From positions 1 to 22,638 of IMG/VR virus record IMGVR_UViG_3300009147_000029: DNA of 22,638 bases; one strand, given 5' to 3'. The position numbers were made by a program, and so were the translations under genes. The stretch comes from a virus. The notes under the pieces are model-generated. The model ran no database searches. It had not been told where the DNA came from and saw only the letters and a list, made by a program, of their open reading frames with translations. Below are positions 14,529-22,020 of the stretch, one piece after another; the first letter of the stretch is position 1, and each line of letters starts with the position of its first letter.

Positions 14529-15068
14529 TCACTCCCCCGGCAACAGACCGGCCTGCGCGGAGAACACCGAGTTCACCGTGAACACGATATTCGCGTCGGT
14601 CTCCTGTTTCTGTATGGTTCCCGTAGCCAAGCCCACCCCATTGCCTACCTGTGGGATCGAGAACGTCGTGCTGGTCAGCACGGTCGCAGGCCACACCCCG
14701 TTCGCATTGGTGTTGACCGAATGGTTCGCGTTCTCCACGACATCGCCGGTAGTCAGGTTGTGCGCGACTGCCGTTGTGATGACAATCGGGTTCGCGTTCG
14801 TTGACGATGCGATATTGACCGGCGCGAACCACGACAACGAGTTATTCGGGTCAGCCGCAACAGCAGCGAGGAAGGCGTCCAGCCATGTATCCGGCTTATT
14901 CAGGACCTGGGTCGACAACTGCCGACGCTTCACCCACGCCTGCTGCGTGAAGCTGCCGATCACCTCGGTGGACACCGCCACCGCGGCACGGACCATCGCC
15001 ACCCGCACCCGCGCACGGAACCCTGTGGCCGCGACCAGCTGCAAGCCTTGCGCGAGGCTGAGAGCCAC
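14529..15068 (-). CDS. Virion protein with FCCH-like domain, 179 aa
   Basis: GTG at 15068 follows AAGGAGG at a good distance. Residues 1-75 are helical (LAQGLQLVAATGFRARVRVA, then MVRAAVAVSTEVIG). Residues about 88-155 read NPIVITTAVAHNLTTGDVVE, then VNTNANGVWPATVLTSTTFS, then IPQVGNGVGLATG. This sequence resembles the repeated small beta domain found in ubiquitin-activating enzyme E1 (FCCH) and in many phage tail proteins. The helical part includes a basic segment that may attach to the capsid or neck. The domain suggests a structural role; no relation to ubiquitin is implied. Confidence 0.82.
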   Translation of the reverse strand: MALSLAQGLQLVAATGFRARVRVAMVRAAVAVSTEVIGSFTQQAWVKRRQLSTQVLNKPDTWLDAFLAAVAADPNNSLSWFAPVNIASSTNANPIVITTAVAHNLTTGDVVENANHSVNTNANGVWPATVLTSTTFSIPQVGNGVGLATGTIQKQETDANIVFTVNSVFSAQAGLLPGE

Positions 15069-15077
15069 CCGTCCTCC

Positions 15078-15803
15078 TTACGGCGTTGCCTGCGCCGGCC
15101 AGAATGCCAGCGTGTCCCACGGATTCGGCATCACGTCATCGGTGACGTACCGCCATCCGCAGTTCGTGGTCTTCGAATGCGCCACCGCCGCGGCGAGATC
15201 CGTCGCGCCGTGGACGAGGTGCCCGAACGTTGATGCCGGATAGCTGGCGACCCAGGCCGGCGGCGTCCAGGTCGAGTACACGGCCTGGACATCCTCGAAG
15301 AGGACGATACTGTCGGCGACCTTGGTGGTGGTCTTCACCTGCCAATCCGTGGCCGCCGCCGTCCCGGGGTTCCCCACGACGACGTGCTGGCCGGGCTTGG
15401 TGCGGATGTAGGTGTACAGGTCCCGGTAGTACGGCTGTGTCACGGAGTCGGTGGACATCTCATCCACGAACACCCCGTCCACCGGGTACCACCCGTAGTA
15501 GGCGTCCACCTCCGCCTTCACATCGACCAGTGGCCGGGCGCCGTAGGAGGTGTGGACGTATCCGACGACCCGTTGCCCAGCCGCGCGGGCGTAGTTCACG
15601 GCCGCCGTGTAATCCAGAACCGACGCCGACCCCGGGCCGCTGGCCGGATTCATCACCGCCATCGATCCGCCACGGTCGGCACCTACGCTGGCATAATCGC
15701 CGAACCGTGCCCACGCCGAAGCGTCGCCGTTCCACCAGTCCGGGTAGATGTAGGCCGGCCATAGTGTCCGCTGGTCATTCGTGCCGAAGCTCATGCCGCG
15801 CAC
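15078..15803 (-). CDS. Spherulin-4-like glycosidase (TIM-barrel) virion protein, 241 aa
   Basis: I choose GTG at 15803: AGGAGG (15809-15814) is five bases upstream, while the ATG nine bases further in (15794) would leave 14. The protein shows the order of motifs typical for spherulation-specific family 4 proteins: PAYIYPDWW (16-24), MNPASGPG (51-58), VVGYVHTSYGARPL (79-92), VDGVFVDE with Asp114 and Glu115 (108-115), VVVGNPGT (141-148), and DSIVLFED with Glu170 (164-171). These fit a (beta/alpha)8 glycosidase-like fold (GH114/Spherulin-4 group). Asp114/Glu115 are the likely catalytic acids. The enzyme, unusual between capsid and neck genes, could cut host capsule or cell-surface glycan. Secretion signals are absent, consistent with delivery on the virion. 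Confidence 0.88.
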   Translation of the reverse strand: MRGMSFGTNDQRTLWPAYIYPDWWNGDASAWARFGDYASVGADRGGSMAVMNPASGPGSASVLDYTAAVNYARAAGQRVVGYVHTSYGARPLVDVKAEVDAYYGWYPVDGVFVDEMSTDSVTQPYYRDLYTYIRTKPGQHVVVGNPGTAAATDWQVKTTTKVADSIVLFEDVQAVYSTWTPPAWVASYPASTFGHLVHGATDLAAAVAHSKTTNCGWRYVTDDVMPNPWDTLAFWPAQATP

Positions 15804-15865
15804 GCCCCCCTCCTCGATCAGACATGGCCAAACGGTCCAGGCGGTGGTGGTGATGCGGTTGGTCG

Positions 15866-16381
15866 CTATTCGGTGTACTCCAGTGCACCGAAGAACGTCG
15901 TGCCGGTGCCCGCGCTGGATGCCGTCACACACAGCGCGAACTGCCCCGACACCGGCCAGTTGATCTCGAAGGTGGGCGTCTTCCACTCGCCGTAGTCCGA
16001 GCCGGCCGTGAAGGGCACCGGCATCGCCCACCATTCCGTGGTGGCGGTCAGGCCAGTGATCGCCGTAGCGGTCGTACCGCCCGCCGTGGACCAGGTGGCC
16101 AGGGTCGCCTTCGCGATGCCGGACTGTTGGGTCGGCGTTGCGACCTGGCCGCCGGCCTTCGTGCCGGTCACCGTGTTCAGGCTGAACACGACCGAGGCGT
16201 TGCTCGGGAACGACGCAGCGCCGAGGATCCCGATCCGCATGGCGGAGATGTTCAGATCACTGTTCGCCGAGGTGGAGCAGAACAGGATCGGGGTGGTCGT
16301 AGTCGTGGTCACGGTGGCGCCCGTGGGCAGCCACACTGACGTGTCGAACACGCCCACCTTGTAGGGCCGGGCGAGAGCCAT
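15866..16381 (-). CDS. Virion protein, 171 aa, Thr-rich
   Basis: ATG at 16381, three bases after the preceding stop. The product opens MALARPYKVGVFDTSVWLPT, then an unusual Thr run (VTTTTTTPILF, about 24-34), then SDLNISAMRIGILG (about 41-54), and a long Thr/Ala/Ser-rich region with strands (VVFSLNTVTGTKAGG near 64-78, WWAMPVPFTAGSDYGEWKTP near 118-137). It ends GTTFFGALEYTE. The pattern fits a beta-sandwich head-fibre or decoration protein. It is first of the accessory structural block after the two short conserved head genes. Family not recognised; location on the virion is inference. Confidence 0.8.
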   Translation of the reverse strand: MALARPYKVGVFDTSVWLPTGATVTTTTTTPILFCSTSANSDLNISAMRIGILGAASFPSNASVVFSLNTVTGTKAGGQVATPTQQSGIAKATLATWSTAGGTTATAITGLTATTEWWAMPVPFTAGSDYGEWKTPTFEINWPVSGQFALCVTASSAGTGTTFFGALEYTE

Positions 16382-16384
16382 GAC

Positions 16385-16645
16385 TCAGCCTGCCTTTCCG
16401 TTAGCGATGATCGCGCTCGGCAGGATCAGCCCGGTGCCGGCCTGCCGGGCCTCATCGGCCATCTGCTGCGCCAACCGGGTCATGTCGGCGGGCAGCAGCA
16501 TGAGCAGCGCGGTCAACTGGCCCTGCATCAGGACCAACTGGCAGACAGGCTGCCCGTCCGGCGCACGTCCGGTGTTGATCTGCCATTGCACCGGAGCGGG
16601 CACGGTCACCGTCGGCACCTGCTCCGGTGCCCCGCCGGGCGTCAC
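16385..16645 (-). CDS. Small conserved head-region protein, 86 aa
   Basis: GTG at 16645 overlaps the stop of the upstream gene by four bases (GTGA). The product is acidic to neutral with a Pro/Val-rich N-terminus (MTPGGAPEQVPTVTVPAPV), a strand pair (WQINTG, VCQLVLMQGQLTALLMLL) and a C-terminal helix (MTRLAQQMADEARQAGTGLI) ending in IIANGKAG. The helix followed by GTGLILP is common in short proteins of actinophage structural operons. It is likely a small beta-alpha protein of unknown role in the head module. It has no signal peptide or membrane segment; the hydrophobic run near residue 45 is broken by Gln and Thr. Confidence 0.8.
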   Translation of the reverse strand: MTPGGAPEQVPTVTVPAPVQWQINTGRAPDGQPVCQLVLMQGQLTALLMLLPADMTRLAQQMADEARQAGTGLILPSAIIANGKAG

Positions 16646-17016
16646 CGCTGGCCGTACCGGTCGATAAGCATCTTCTGGGTCATGGCCTCCGCCGCATCCC
16701 GGGCGGCACCCCGGGACACGGCGAAGTCCACCCAGTCGGCCTTGGGCGCGGCCAGGGCTGGCTGCTTCAGTTCGTCGCCCTTGGCAGGCTCGGAGTCACT
16801 GGCCGGCTCGGTGGTCGGCGCAGCGGTCGCGACCGGCTTCGGCGGTGCCTCGACCGGCTCGATCATGCCGCCGTCGAGGTGGTGCTTGAGCTGCCACTCC
16901 GGCACCGCGTCGCCGTCCACCAGCGCGCCCTCGTACATGCCGGTGAGCATCGGGCCGAGCGCCGTGTTCTGCATCAGGGTGACGTAGGGTGCGATCACCC
17001 GGTACGTGGTCGCCAT
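16642..17016 (-). CDS. Small head-module protein, 124 aa
   Basis: I choose ATG at 17016, four bases after the capsid stop; a longer frame from 17181 would overlap the capsid gene. The product starts MATTYRVIAPYVTLMQNTAL, with a compact start like other small head-associated proteins (residues 1-55, including PEWQLKHHLDGGMIEPV), a Pro/Ala/Thr/Glu linker (about 56-90), then a helical C-terminus (WVDFAVSRGAARDAAEAMTQ, then KMLIDRYGQR). The VDFAVSRG...AEAMTQKMLIDRYG end resembles a short helix-turn-helix repeat used as a peptide-binding or assembly tag in phage head proteins. Role unknown; placement after the capsid gene suggests head-tail connection. Confidence 0.8.
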   Translation of the reverse strand: MATTYRVIAPYVTLMQNTALGPMLTGMYEGALVDGDAVPEWQLKHHLDGGMIEPVEAPPKPVATAAPTTEPASDSEPAKGDELKQPALAAPKADWVDFAVSRGAARDAAEAMTQKMLIDRYGQR

Positions 17017-17020
17017 GTGA

Positions 17021-17950
17021 TCACGTACCCGTGATCTTGCAGGCGGCACCGGTCTCCTGTACCACCGGAACCGTCTTGCGGCGGCCCTGGAGGTCCCAGG
17101 CGTCCTCGGTGTCCTTGCGGATGCTCTTGACCTCCACAGCCAGGTCCGACACGGCGTAGCCGGGCGCGCCGTCCACCTCATCGGCCATCCCGCCGAGCTG
17201 GGTGGAGTCCAGAACCCACGGGTTGTCCGCCGCGCCCGGCAGGTTGGCCACCGTCGTCTTGACGATTGTCAGACCGGCCAGCCTGTCGATCTGCCCGGTG
17301 TAGACGGGATTGGTCGTGTTCTCCCGGCGCAGCGCGTTGGTCACGTTCGTGTCAGCCATCATCAGCGCGAGCTTGGTGTCGGTCACCAGCAGGGTGTCCG
17401 GGACGTAGCCGAGGTTGAGGCCGACGATCACAGCAACGGCGTTGAAGATGTCAAGGAGGATCTTCGGGGTCGCGCTGGACCACGTTGCCGAGGCGGCCTG
17501 GGACTGCGAGACGGCGGAGTTGATCGCCGCCAGGGTCACCGCGTCCACCCGCGAGATGATCGAGTTGACCACCTTGCGGAGCTGCCGGTCCACCGCCGCG
17601 CCACCGTAGACGTTGCGGGCGATCTCGTCGTCGGTGAGCTTGACCTTCTGGCCCCACTTCTGCACCGCCGCGATGGCAGCGACGCCGGTGGGCAGGTTGG
17701 CGTAGGGGTACTCCGCGCCAGCACCAACGGCTTCAACCGTGCGGTCGGTGACGAACGGCTCGGTCTGCTCGTACAGGATCGCGCCACCCTGCGACCGGAA
17801 CCGCTGGGTGAGCAACTGGTCGGAGACGAACCGCAGGTCGCCGAAGCCGCGCAGCCGACGCCGCAGGAACGACGGGAACTGCAGGAACCGGCTGACGGTC
17901 TCCAGATCACCCGAGAGGGTGGGAGGAGCAGCCGGGAACGAACCGGGCAT
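17021..17950 (-). CDS. Major capsid protein (HK97 fold)
   Basis: ATG at 17950 with GAGAGGAG upstream. The 309-residue protein begins with a short Pro-rich arm and a basic segment (FLQFPSFLRRRLRGFGDLRF), then a helical region. GGAILYEQTEPFVTDRTVE (about 56-74) and AEYPYANLP (about 79-87) look like the E-loop/peripheral strands; KWGQKVKLTDDEIARN (about 98-113) and VVNSIISRVDAVTLAAINSA (about 127-146) are the long spine helix and its lead-in. The C-terminal domain includes PDTLLVTDTKLALMMADTNV and ends ACKITGT. Length and pattern match HK97-fold coat proteins of actinophages. It forms the icosahedral shell; the gene lies between decoration and small head genes, as expected. Confidence 0.9.
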   Translation of the reverse strand: MPGSFPAAPPTLSGDLETVSRFLQFPSFLRRRLRGFGDLRFVSDQLLTQRFRSQGGAILYEQTEPFVTDRTVEAVGAGAEYPYANLPTGVAAIAAVQKWGQKVKLTDDEIARNVYGGAAVDRQLRKVVNSIISRVDAVTLAAINSAVSQSQAASATWSSATPKILLDIFNAVAVIVGLNLGYVPDTLLVTDTKLALMMADTNVTNALRRENTTNPVYTGQIDRLAGLTIVKTTVANLPGAADNPWVLDSTQLGGMADEVDGAPGYAVSDLAVEVKSIRKDTEDAWDLQGRRKTVPVVQETGAACKITGT

Positions 17951-17972
17951 GTCGTTGACTCCTCTCGGGAGG

Positions 17973-18374
17973 TTAGAAGGCCATCCAGCGGACCTTGGCG
18001 TTGTCCGCCGCGGTGCGCAGCGCGATGCCCATCACCGCGCGGGTGTCGGTGACACCCTGCGCGGTCGGGGCACCGACGGCGCCGGTCGTCTTGACCTGCC
18101 GGGACGCGGTCGAGGTCGAAACGATCTGGTCGCCTGCGGTGATCGCGCCGTCCGCGATCGACTCGTGCACCGTGCCGCGCCCGTACATCGTGACGCGGGC
18201 ACCGGAGGCGGCATCGTGCGCGGCGATCCCGACGTAGTTGGTCGAGGACGCGCCCGCGTTCTTGGCGACGGTATCCGAGCCGGAGACCACCAGCACGTCA
18301 CCGCCGGCCACGATGCCCGAGGTGGTCATGGTGATCATCGCACCCGGCAGGTAGACCGGGGTGTAGTCGGCCAC
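17973..18374 (-). CDS. Head decoration protein (DUF2190-like)
   Basis: GTG at 18374, three bases after the protease-scaffold stop. The 133-residue protein begins MADYTPVYLPGAMITMTTSG and continues GGDVLVVSGSDTVAKNA, NYVGIAAHDAASGARVTMYG and RGTVHESIADGAITAGDQIV: a series of short strands and Gly/Asp turns matching the DUF2190 / capsid-decoration fold, which binds to the capsid exterior and stabilises it. It ends KVRWMAF. Its position just before the capsid gene agrees with this role. It has no Cys and no membrane segment. Confidence 0.85.
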   Translation of the reverse strand: MADYTPVYLPGAMITMTTSGIVAGGDVLVVSGSDTVAKNAGASSTNYVGIAAHDAASGARVTMYGRGTVHESIADGAITAGDQIVSTSTASRQVKTTGAVGAPTAQGVTDTRAVMGIALRTAADNAKVRWMAF

Positions 18375-18377
18375 GGC

Positions 18378-20111
18378 TTACGCCCCCATCTTCCGCAGGT
18401 CCGCCGACCGCTGGCCGGGCGGGAACAGGTGGTCGAACTGGGCCTCCTCGAAGCCCTCGGCGTCGTCGCCACCCGCGAACCCGGCTGCGAAGACCGGCAC
18501 CAGGTTCTTCTCCAGGCTGGCGATGAGGGTCTTGGCGCCCTCAGGGTCGGAATCCCAGTACCGCTCCCAGTACGCCCGGCGGGCGGGGCCGAACTTGCCC
18601 TCCTTGATTGCCGCCGTGATCACGTCGTCACGGTCGCGCTCCTGCATGCGCCGCTCCAGCGCGGCCATGCGGGTGCTCGCGGCGTGGAACTCGGCGAGCT
18701 GGGAGGCGTCGATGGTCACCACCCCGCCGGCCGGCCGGGGCGGGGCACCTGCGGCCGGGACGACCGGCTCCGGCGGGGTGGCCGCTGCGGGCTGCTGCGT
18801 CGGTGGGGTCGGGGTGGCGGTGGCTGCGGCGAACGCCGCCGTCACGTCCTGGTCGGAAGCGTCGGCCGGCAGGCCGAGCGCCTCGCGGAGCTTGGCCGGG
18901 TCCATGCCGGCTCCCTCCTGGGTGGTCGGGGCACCCGCGGCCGAGGCGGCGACGGGAGTGACGGGGGCCGAGGCGTCAGCCATGTCCAGCAGTGCCTGCG
19001 GCGGGTCTTCCTTCAGCTGCGACCGGTACAGGCCGACCAGCGCCTTGGCTGCGGCCTTCTTCTGCTCGGCGGTGATGCCGGTCACCTGGTTGAGCCGGCC
19101 GGCCGCCGCGTGCACGCCGTTGCGGTTGACCGCGCCACCCGGTTCCTTCACCGGCAGCTTGCAGTCCGACTTCGGATAGGAGCCGGACCCGGAGTGCAGG
19201 TGGATCAGGCAGGCGGCATGCCACTGGGCGTCGGTGTAGTCGGCCTGGCTGAAATCGGACCACGGCTTGTCGGACACCGCCGACGCGATCTGCCCGGCCG
19301 GCCGGGCCTCGACCAGCGAGGCGAAGGCGACCGCCGGTGTCTCGCTGGCCGTCCGGGCGTTGACGTACTGCATCTTGACCTTCTGCGGATCGCCGAAGGT
19401 CACGGCGCCCTTGCTGTTGATCGAGTACGCGACACGCGTCAGCGTGCCGTCGGCGTCGTTCTGGACGATCAGCTCGGGCGGATCGATGTACATCTCGCGG
19501 ATGTACAACTGCGGGTTGGCGCCCGGGCCGGCATAGTAGGCGGCCCGGACATCGTCAGCGGTGGCGGCCGAGATCGCCATGCCATCGGCGGACGCGGCAG
19601 GCATCGGCGGCTCCTTCGCGAGCGGGATGGAGTACAGATCGTGCAGCGATTGCAGGGTGCCGATACCGGGTCGCTCGACACCGAGCAACGCCATCGCATG
19701 CAGCACGAAGGGATGGGTATGGCCCAACTGGCAGACGTAGTTGTGCTCCCACTCGCCCGAGCGGTCCGGGTAGGCGGAGGACAGCACCGACAGGCCGGCC
19801 TCGTCTTCTGCGGCCAGCCATGCGGGGATGCCGCAGAAGTCGCCGACGAGCACCTGTCCGTCCTCGGTGACCGCCATGTTGTCGATCCACCCGAGCGCCG
19901 GATCGCCCGCGCCGGATACCCCGGTGTGGCCCCATTTCAAAACCGGCCTGCGCACTGCCGGACATCCGAGCGCGGCCACAGCGGAAGCGAAGTCGTCCGG
20001 GGTCGGTTCCCATCCCTGCATGTTGCTGATGTTCCAGCGGCCCACGGCACCCAATTCCACTCTCGGCACCGTGGTCAGCACCGGCGCGGTGAGGACGGTC
20101 GGCCCGGTCAC
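18378..20111 (-). CDS. Capsid maturation protease-scaffold fusion (Mu gpI-like), 577 aa
   Basis: GTG at 20111 overlaps the portal stop by four bases. Residues 1-170 look like the Mu gpI-like protease domain, including DPALGWIDNMAVTEDGQVLV (about 69-88), then AGLSVLSSAYPDRSGEWEHN (about 105-124) and LGHTHPFVLHAMALLGV. Ser and His candidates are present (SVLSS, HTHP) but I cannot assign the triad by eye. About 275-365 contain KEPGGAVNRNGVHAAAGRLN and ITAEQKKAAAKALVGLYRSQ, a DUF6582-like helical domain. After it there is a scaffold-like part: MDPAKLREALGLPADASDQD, a Pro/Ala linker, and a helix ERRMQERDRDDVITAAIKEG. In assembly the protein organises the procapsid and then cleaves itself and the scaffold. 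Confidence 0.85.
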   Translation of the reverse strand: MTGPTVLTAPVLTTVPRVELGAVGRWNISNMQGWEPTPDDFASAVAALGCPAVRRPVLKWGHTGVSGAGDPALGWIDNMAVTEDGQVLVGDFCGIPAWLAAEDEAGLSVLSSAYPDRSGEWEHNYVCQLGHTHPFVLHAMALLGVERPGIGTLQSLHDLYSIPLAKEPPMPAASADGMAISAATADDVRAAYYAGPGANPQLYIREMYIDPPELIVQNDADGTLTRVAYSINSKGAVTFGDPQKVKMQYVNARTASETPAVAFASLVEARPAGQIASAVSDKPWSDFSQADYTDAQWHAACLIHLHSGSGSYPKSDCKLPVKEPGGAVNRNGVHAAAGRLNQVTGITAEQKKAAAKALVGLYRSQLKEDPPQALLDMADASAPVTPVAASAAGAPTTQEGAGMDPAKLREALGLPADASDQDVTAAFAAATATPTPPTQQPAAATPPEPVVPAAGAPPRPAGGVVTIDASQLAEFHAASTRMAALERRMQERDRDDVITAAIKEGKFGPARRAYWERYWDSDPEGAKTLIASLEKNLVPVFAAGFAGGDDAEGFEEAQFDHLFPPGQRSADLRKMGA

Positions 20112-21448
20112 GGCTCGACCTCACCCGGAGGGTCGAACAGCGTGGGCTGCCCTGCCGCCACGATCTTTGCCGGTTCCACTGCGGGCGCGGCCGGCACTGT
20201 GGGAGGCGGAGTCGGTGCTGGCTGAGTGGGATCGCGAGGCGGCAGCCGCCACTCCCGGCGCACCCAGTCCTGTAGCGCCTGATCGCTGGCCAGCGCCGGG
20301 ATCGCGGCGGTAAGCAGTTGGATCGCCTCGACCGTCACCTCGCGGGAGGACCCGACATCGGCCACCTCGATGGCCGGCACCGGCTCGTCCTCACCCCAGT
20401 TCCAGCCGACCAGCCGGGCCACGGTCTGCTCGGTCTCCGTCGCCGCCACGTCCAGCGCGAGGGTCTGCAGGGTCAGCATGAACACGTCCACCAGTTCGGC
20501 GCCGAGCGCGCGGGAGCCGTTGCGGGTGGACTGGAGGTCGAGGAATCCGGCCAGCGCGGTGGCGCTCATCTCCTCGTTGAGGAACCGCAGGAACGAGAGC
20601 GTGTCCGGGGTTGAGCCGCTGATGCCGACCAGCTCCAGCGCGAAGCCGGGCGGCACCGCGATACCGCCCTGGTCCCCGACCCGGACCGCAGACACCGACT
20701 GCTGCGCCTCCTGCATCTGCCGCGGGGACGGGGTGGTCCCGGGCAGCGCCCGCATTGTCGGCACGCCAGCGTTGAACCTGCGGTTGCCGGTGGCCAGCAC
20801 GCGCTGCATCTCTCGCTTGATCAGCCACGCGGCGTAGGACTCGCGCAGGGCGGAGGTGCCCCACCAGTTGGAGCCCTCCCGCTCGCGCACATGCCAGGTC
20901 AGCGACGATGCGGGGATCTGCGGGGTCTCCGTCTGGCCGGCCACGGTGCGCTGCTGCGCCCACTCCATCTCGCCGTCACTGTCGGTCTTGACCGCGTACC
21001 AGGTCTGCGGCATCCGCACGGCCAGCGTGACCAGCCGGGCCAGCCCGTCGCGGATCTCATAGCCGTGGGCGAACGGCATGTATCCGAACACCTCGCGCAG
21101 CAGCATCAGTCGCAGGTGCTCGTGCCACTTCACCCCGCGCACTCGGGCGCCGGTCGGCTCCTGGTCCAGCCCGGCGATCGGCAGCCCGAGGTCGTCGGCC
21201 ACGACCTGTACGACCTCGGGGCGGCAGCCGGCCGGGTTGATCTGCCACGTGGCTCGGCGGACCGGCAGGGTCAGCGCGGACAGGATGGACTTCAGCTTCG
21301 GATCGCGCCGCATCTGCGCGTAGGTCTGCACGCTCATCGGGTGGTACAGGTCAGGCACCGTCTCGAAGATGTCCCCGTAGACCCCGGCCCACTGCGAGAA
21401 CACGGCGGAGTCATCGACGATCCCGACGGCATGGCTGGGGGCGGTCAC
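20108..21448 (-). CDS. Portal protein (Mu gp29 / DUF935-like)
   Basis: GTG at 21448 is preceded by GGGGAGGTGCC. The 446-residue protein shows the usual portal features of this family: MRRDPKLKSILSALTLPVRR (about 46-65) and RATWQINPAG, a motif block FGYMPFAHGYEIRDGLARLV near 119-138, then RMPQTWYAVKTDSDGEMEWA. The middle part carries a wing/stem helix region (SAWLIKREMQRV-like at about 210-221) and GNRRFNAGVPTMRALPGTTP. The C-terminus is Pro-rich (PRDPTQPAPTPPPTVPAAPA). It forms the dodecameric ring at a vertex through which DNA enters. It is separated from the terminase gene by a plus-strand cassette, whereas these genes normally adjoin. Confidence 0.92.
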   Translation of the reverse strand: MTAPSHAVGIVDDSAVFSQWAGVYGDIFETVPDLYHPMSVQTYAQMRRDPKLKSILSALTLPVRRATWQINPAGCRPEVVQVVADDLGLPIAGLDQEPTGARVRGVKWHEHLRLMLLREVFGYMPFAHGYEIRDGLARLVTLAVRMPQTWYAVKTDSDGEMEWAQQRTVAGQTETPQIPASSLTWHVREREGSNWWGTSALRESYAAWLIKREMQRVLATGNRRFNAGVPTMRALPGTTPSPRQMQEAQQSVSAVRVGDQGGIAVPPGFALELVGISGSTPDTLSFLRFLNEEMSATALAGFLDLQSTRNGSRALGAELVDVFMLTLQTLALDVAATETEQTVARLVGWNWGEDEPVPAIEVADVGSSREVTVEAIQLLTAAIPALASDQALQDWVRREWRLPPRDPTQPAPTPPPTVPAAPAVEPAKIVAAGQPTLFDPPGEVEP

Positions 21449-21513
21449 GGCACCTCCCCGGGGTCTGTCTCACGTGGTAACCTCAAGCCACCACCCGACG
21501 AACGGAGATTGTT
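21449..21513. promoter_or_regulatory. Divergent start region between portal and the plus-strand cassette
   Basis: This 65-bp stretch separates the GTG of portal (minus) and the ATG of the 67-residue gene (plus). A TAACCT at 21478-21483 fits a minimal actinobacterial -10 element and would put the plus-strand transcript start about 25 bases before the ATG; no convincing -35 is present. GGAG at 21504-21507 is the ribosome binding site for the plus-strand gene. The minus-strand side carries the portal ribosome binding site. This is a weak promoter call. Confidence 0.3.
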
Positions 21514-21717
21514 ATGGCCGCCTGCGAAAAATGCCGGGTCAACCACGCTCCGTACTCCTGCGAGGAGTACCAGCGGCTCCGGACCGGCGAGAACACCGCC
21601 GACGCCACCCGATCCGCGAACCTCGCTGCCACGACTGGCGAAGGCTCCTGTCTGTTGGCGTTGCTGCTGCTGCCGTTCACCATCGCGCGGGCCGCGATAC
21701 GGCACCCGCGTCACTAG
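21514..21717 (+). CDS. Small Cys/His-cluster protein with membrane segment, 67 aa
   Basis: ATG at 21514, GGAG seven bases upstream. Residues 4-16 carry C-x2-C-x3-H-x4-C (C4, C7, H11, C16), close to the CCHC zinc-knuckle spacing but with three instead of four residues before His. A hydrophilic middle (EYQRLRTGENTADATRSANL) precedes a hydrophobic segment of about 17 residues (CLLALLLLPFTIARAAI, about 46-63) and a basic end (RHPRH). The protein is likely a small membrane-associated metal-binding protein. It is the first gene of a three-gene plus-strand operon set against the late genes. Function unknown. Confidence 0.75.
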   Translation: MAACEKCRVNHAPYSCEEYQRLRTGENTADATRSANLAATTGEGSCLLALLLLPFTIARAAIRHPRH

Positions 21718-21735
21718 GCGAGGAGTTGGCATTCC

Positions 21736-22020
21736 ATGGCCGTCCACGACTACCGCATCCCAGGCTGGGGCCACGCCTGTCACATCAGACGCACGGTCCG
21801 CACGGTTGCCGACGCGCCCGACTGGATACCCGACGGAGCACCCATCTTCTCCGGCCACTGCTTTGCCGGCAGGATGCGACTCGAAGACGAGATCCTGTTG
21901 CCGATGGAGAGCGGCAGGGTGGCGGTCTATGTGGTGACTGCCGTCCGCACTCCCGTCGATCCCGGCGACCAGCACTTCATCGAAGCCGTGCCGGTGCGTT
22001 ATCTGGACGGCCGACCATGA
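21736..22020 (+). CDS. Small soluble protein of unknown function, 94 aa
   Basis: ATG at 21736, GAGGAG upstream, 18 bases after the preceding stop. The product is MAVHDYRIPGWGHACHIRRT at the start, then WIPDGAPIFSGHCFAGRMRL (about 34-53), then VAVYVVTAVRTPVDPGDQHF and ends RYLDGRP. It has two Cys and several His (H4, H13, C15, H16, C46) that may be near each other in the fold. There is no signal or membrane segment. The TGA overlaps the ATG of the next gene (ATGA), so the two are probably translated together. I do not recognise a family. Confidence 0.78.
   Translation: MAVHDYRIPGWGHACHIRRTVRTVADAPDWIPDGAPIFSGHCFAGRMRLEDEILLPMESGRVAVYVVTAVRTPVDPGDQHFIEAVPVRYLDGRP

Noticed and set aside
17739-20225. 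Plus-strand open frame of 828 codons opposite capsid, decoration and protease genes
   Set aside because: It mirrors the codon structure of the minus-strand genes and has no recognisable domain. The minus-strand proteins are firmly assigned.
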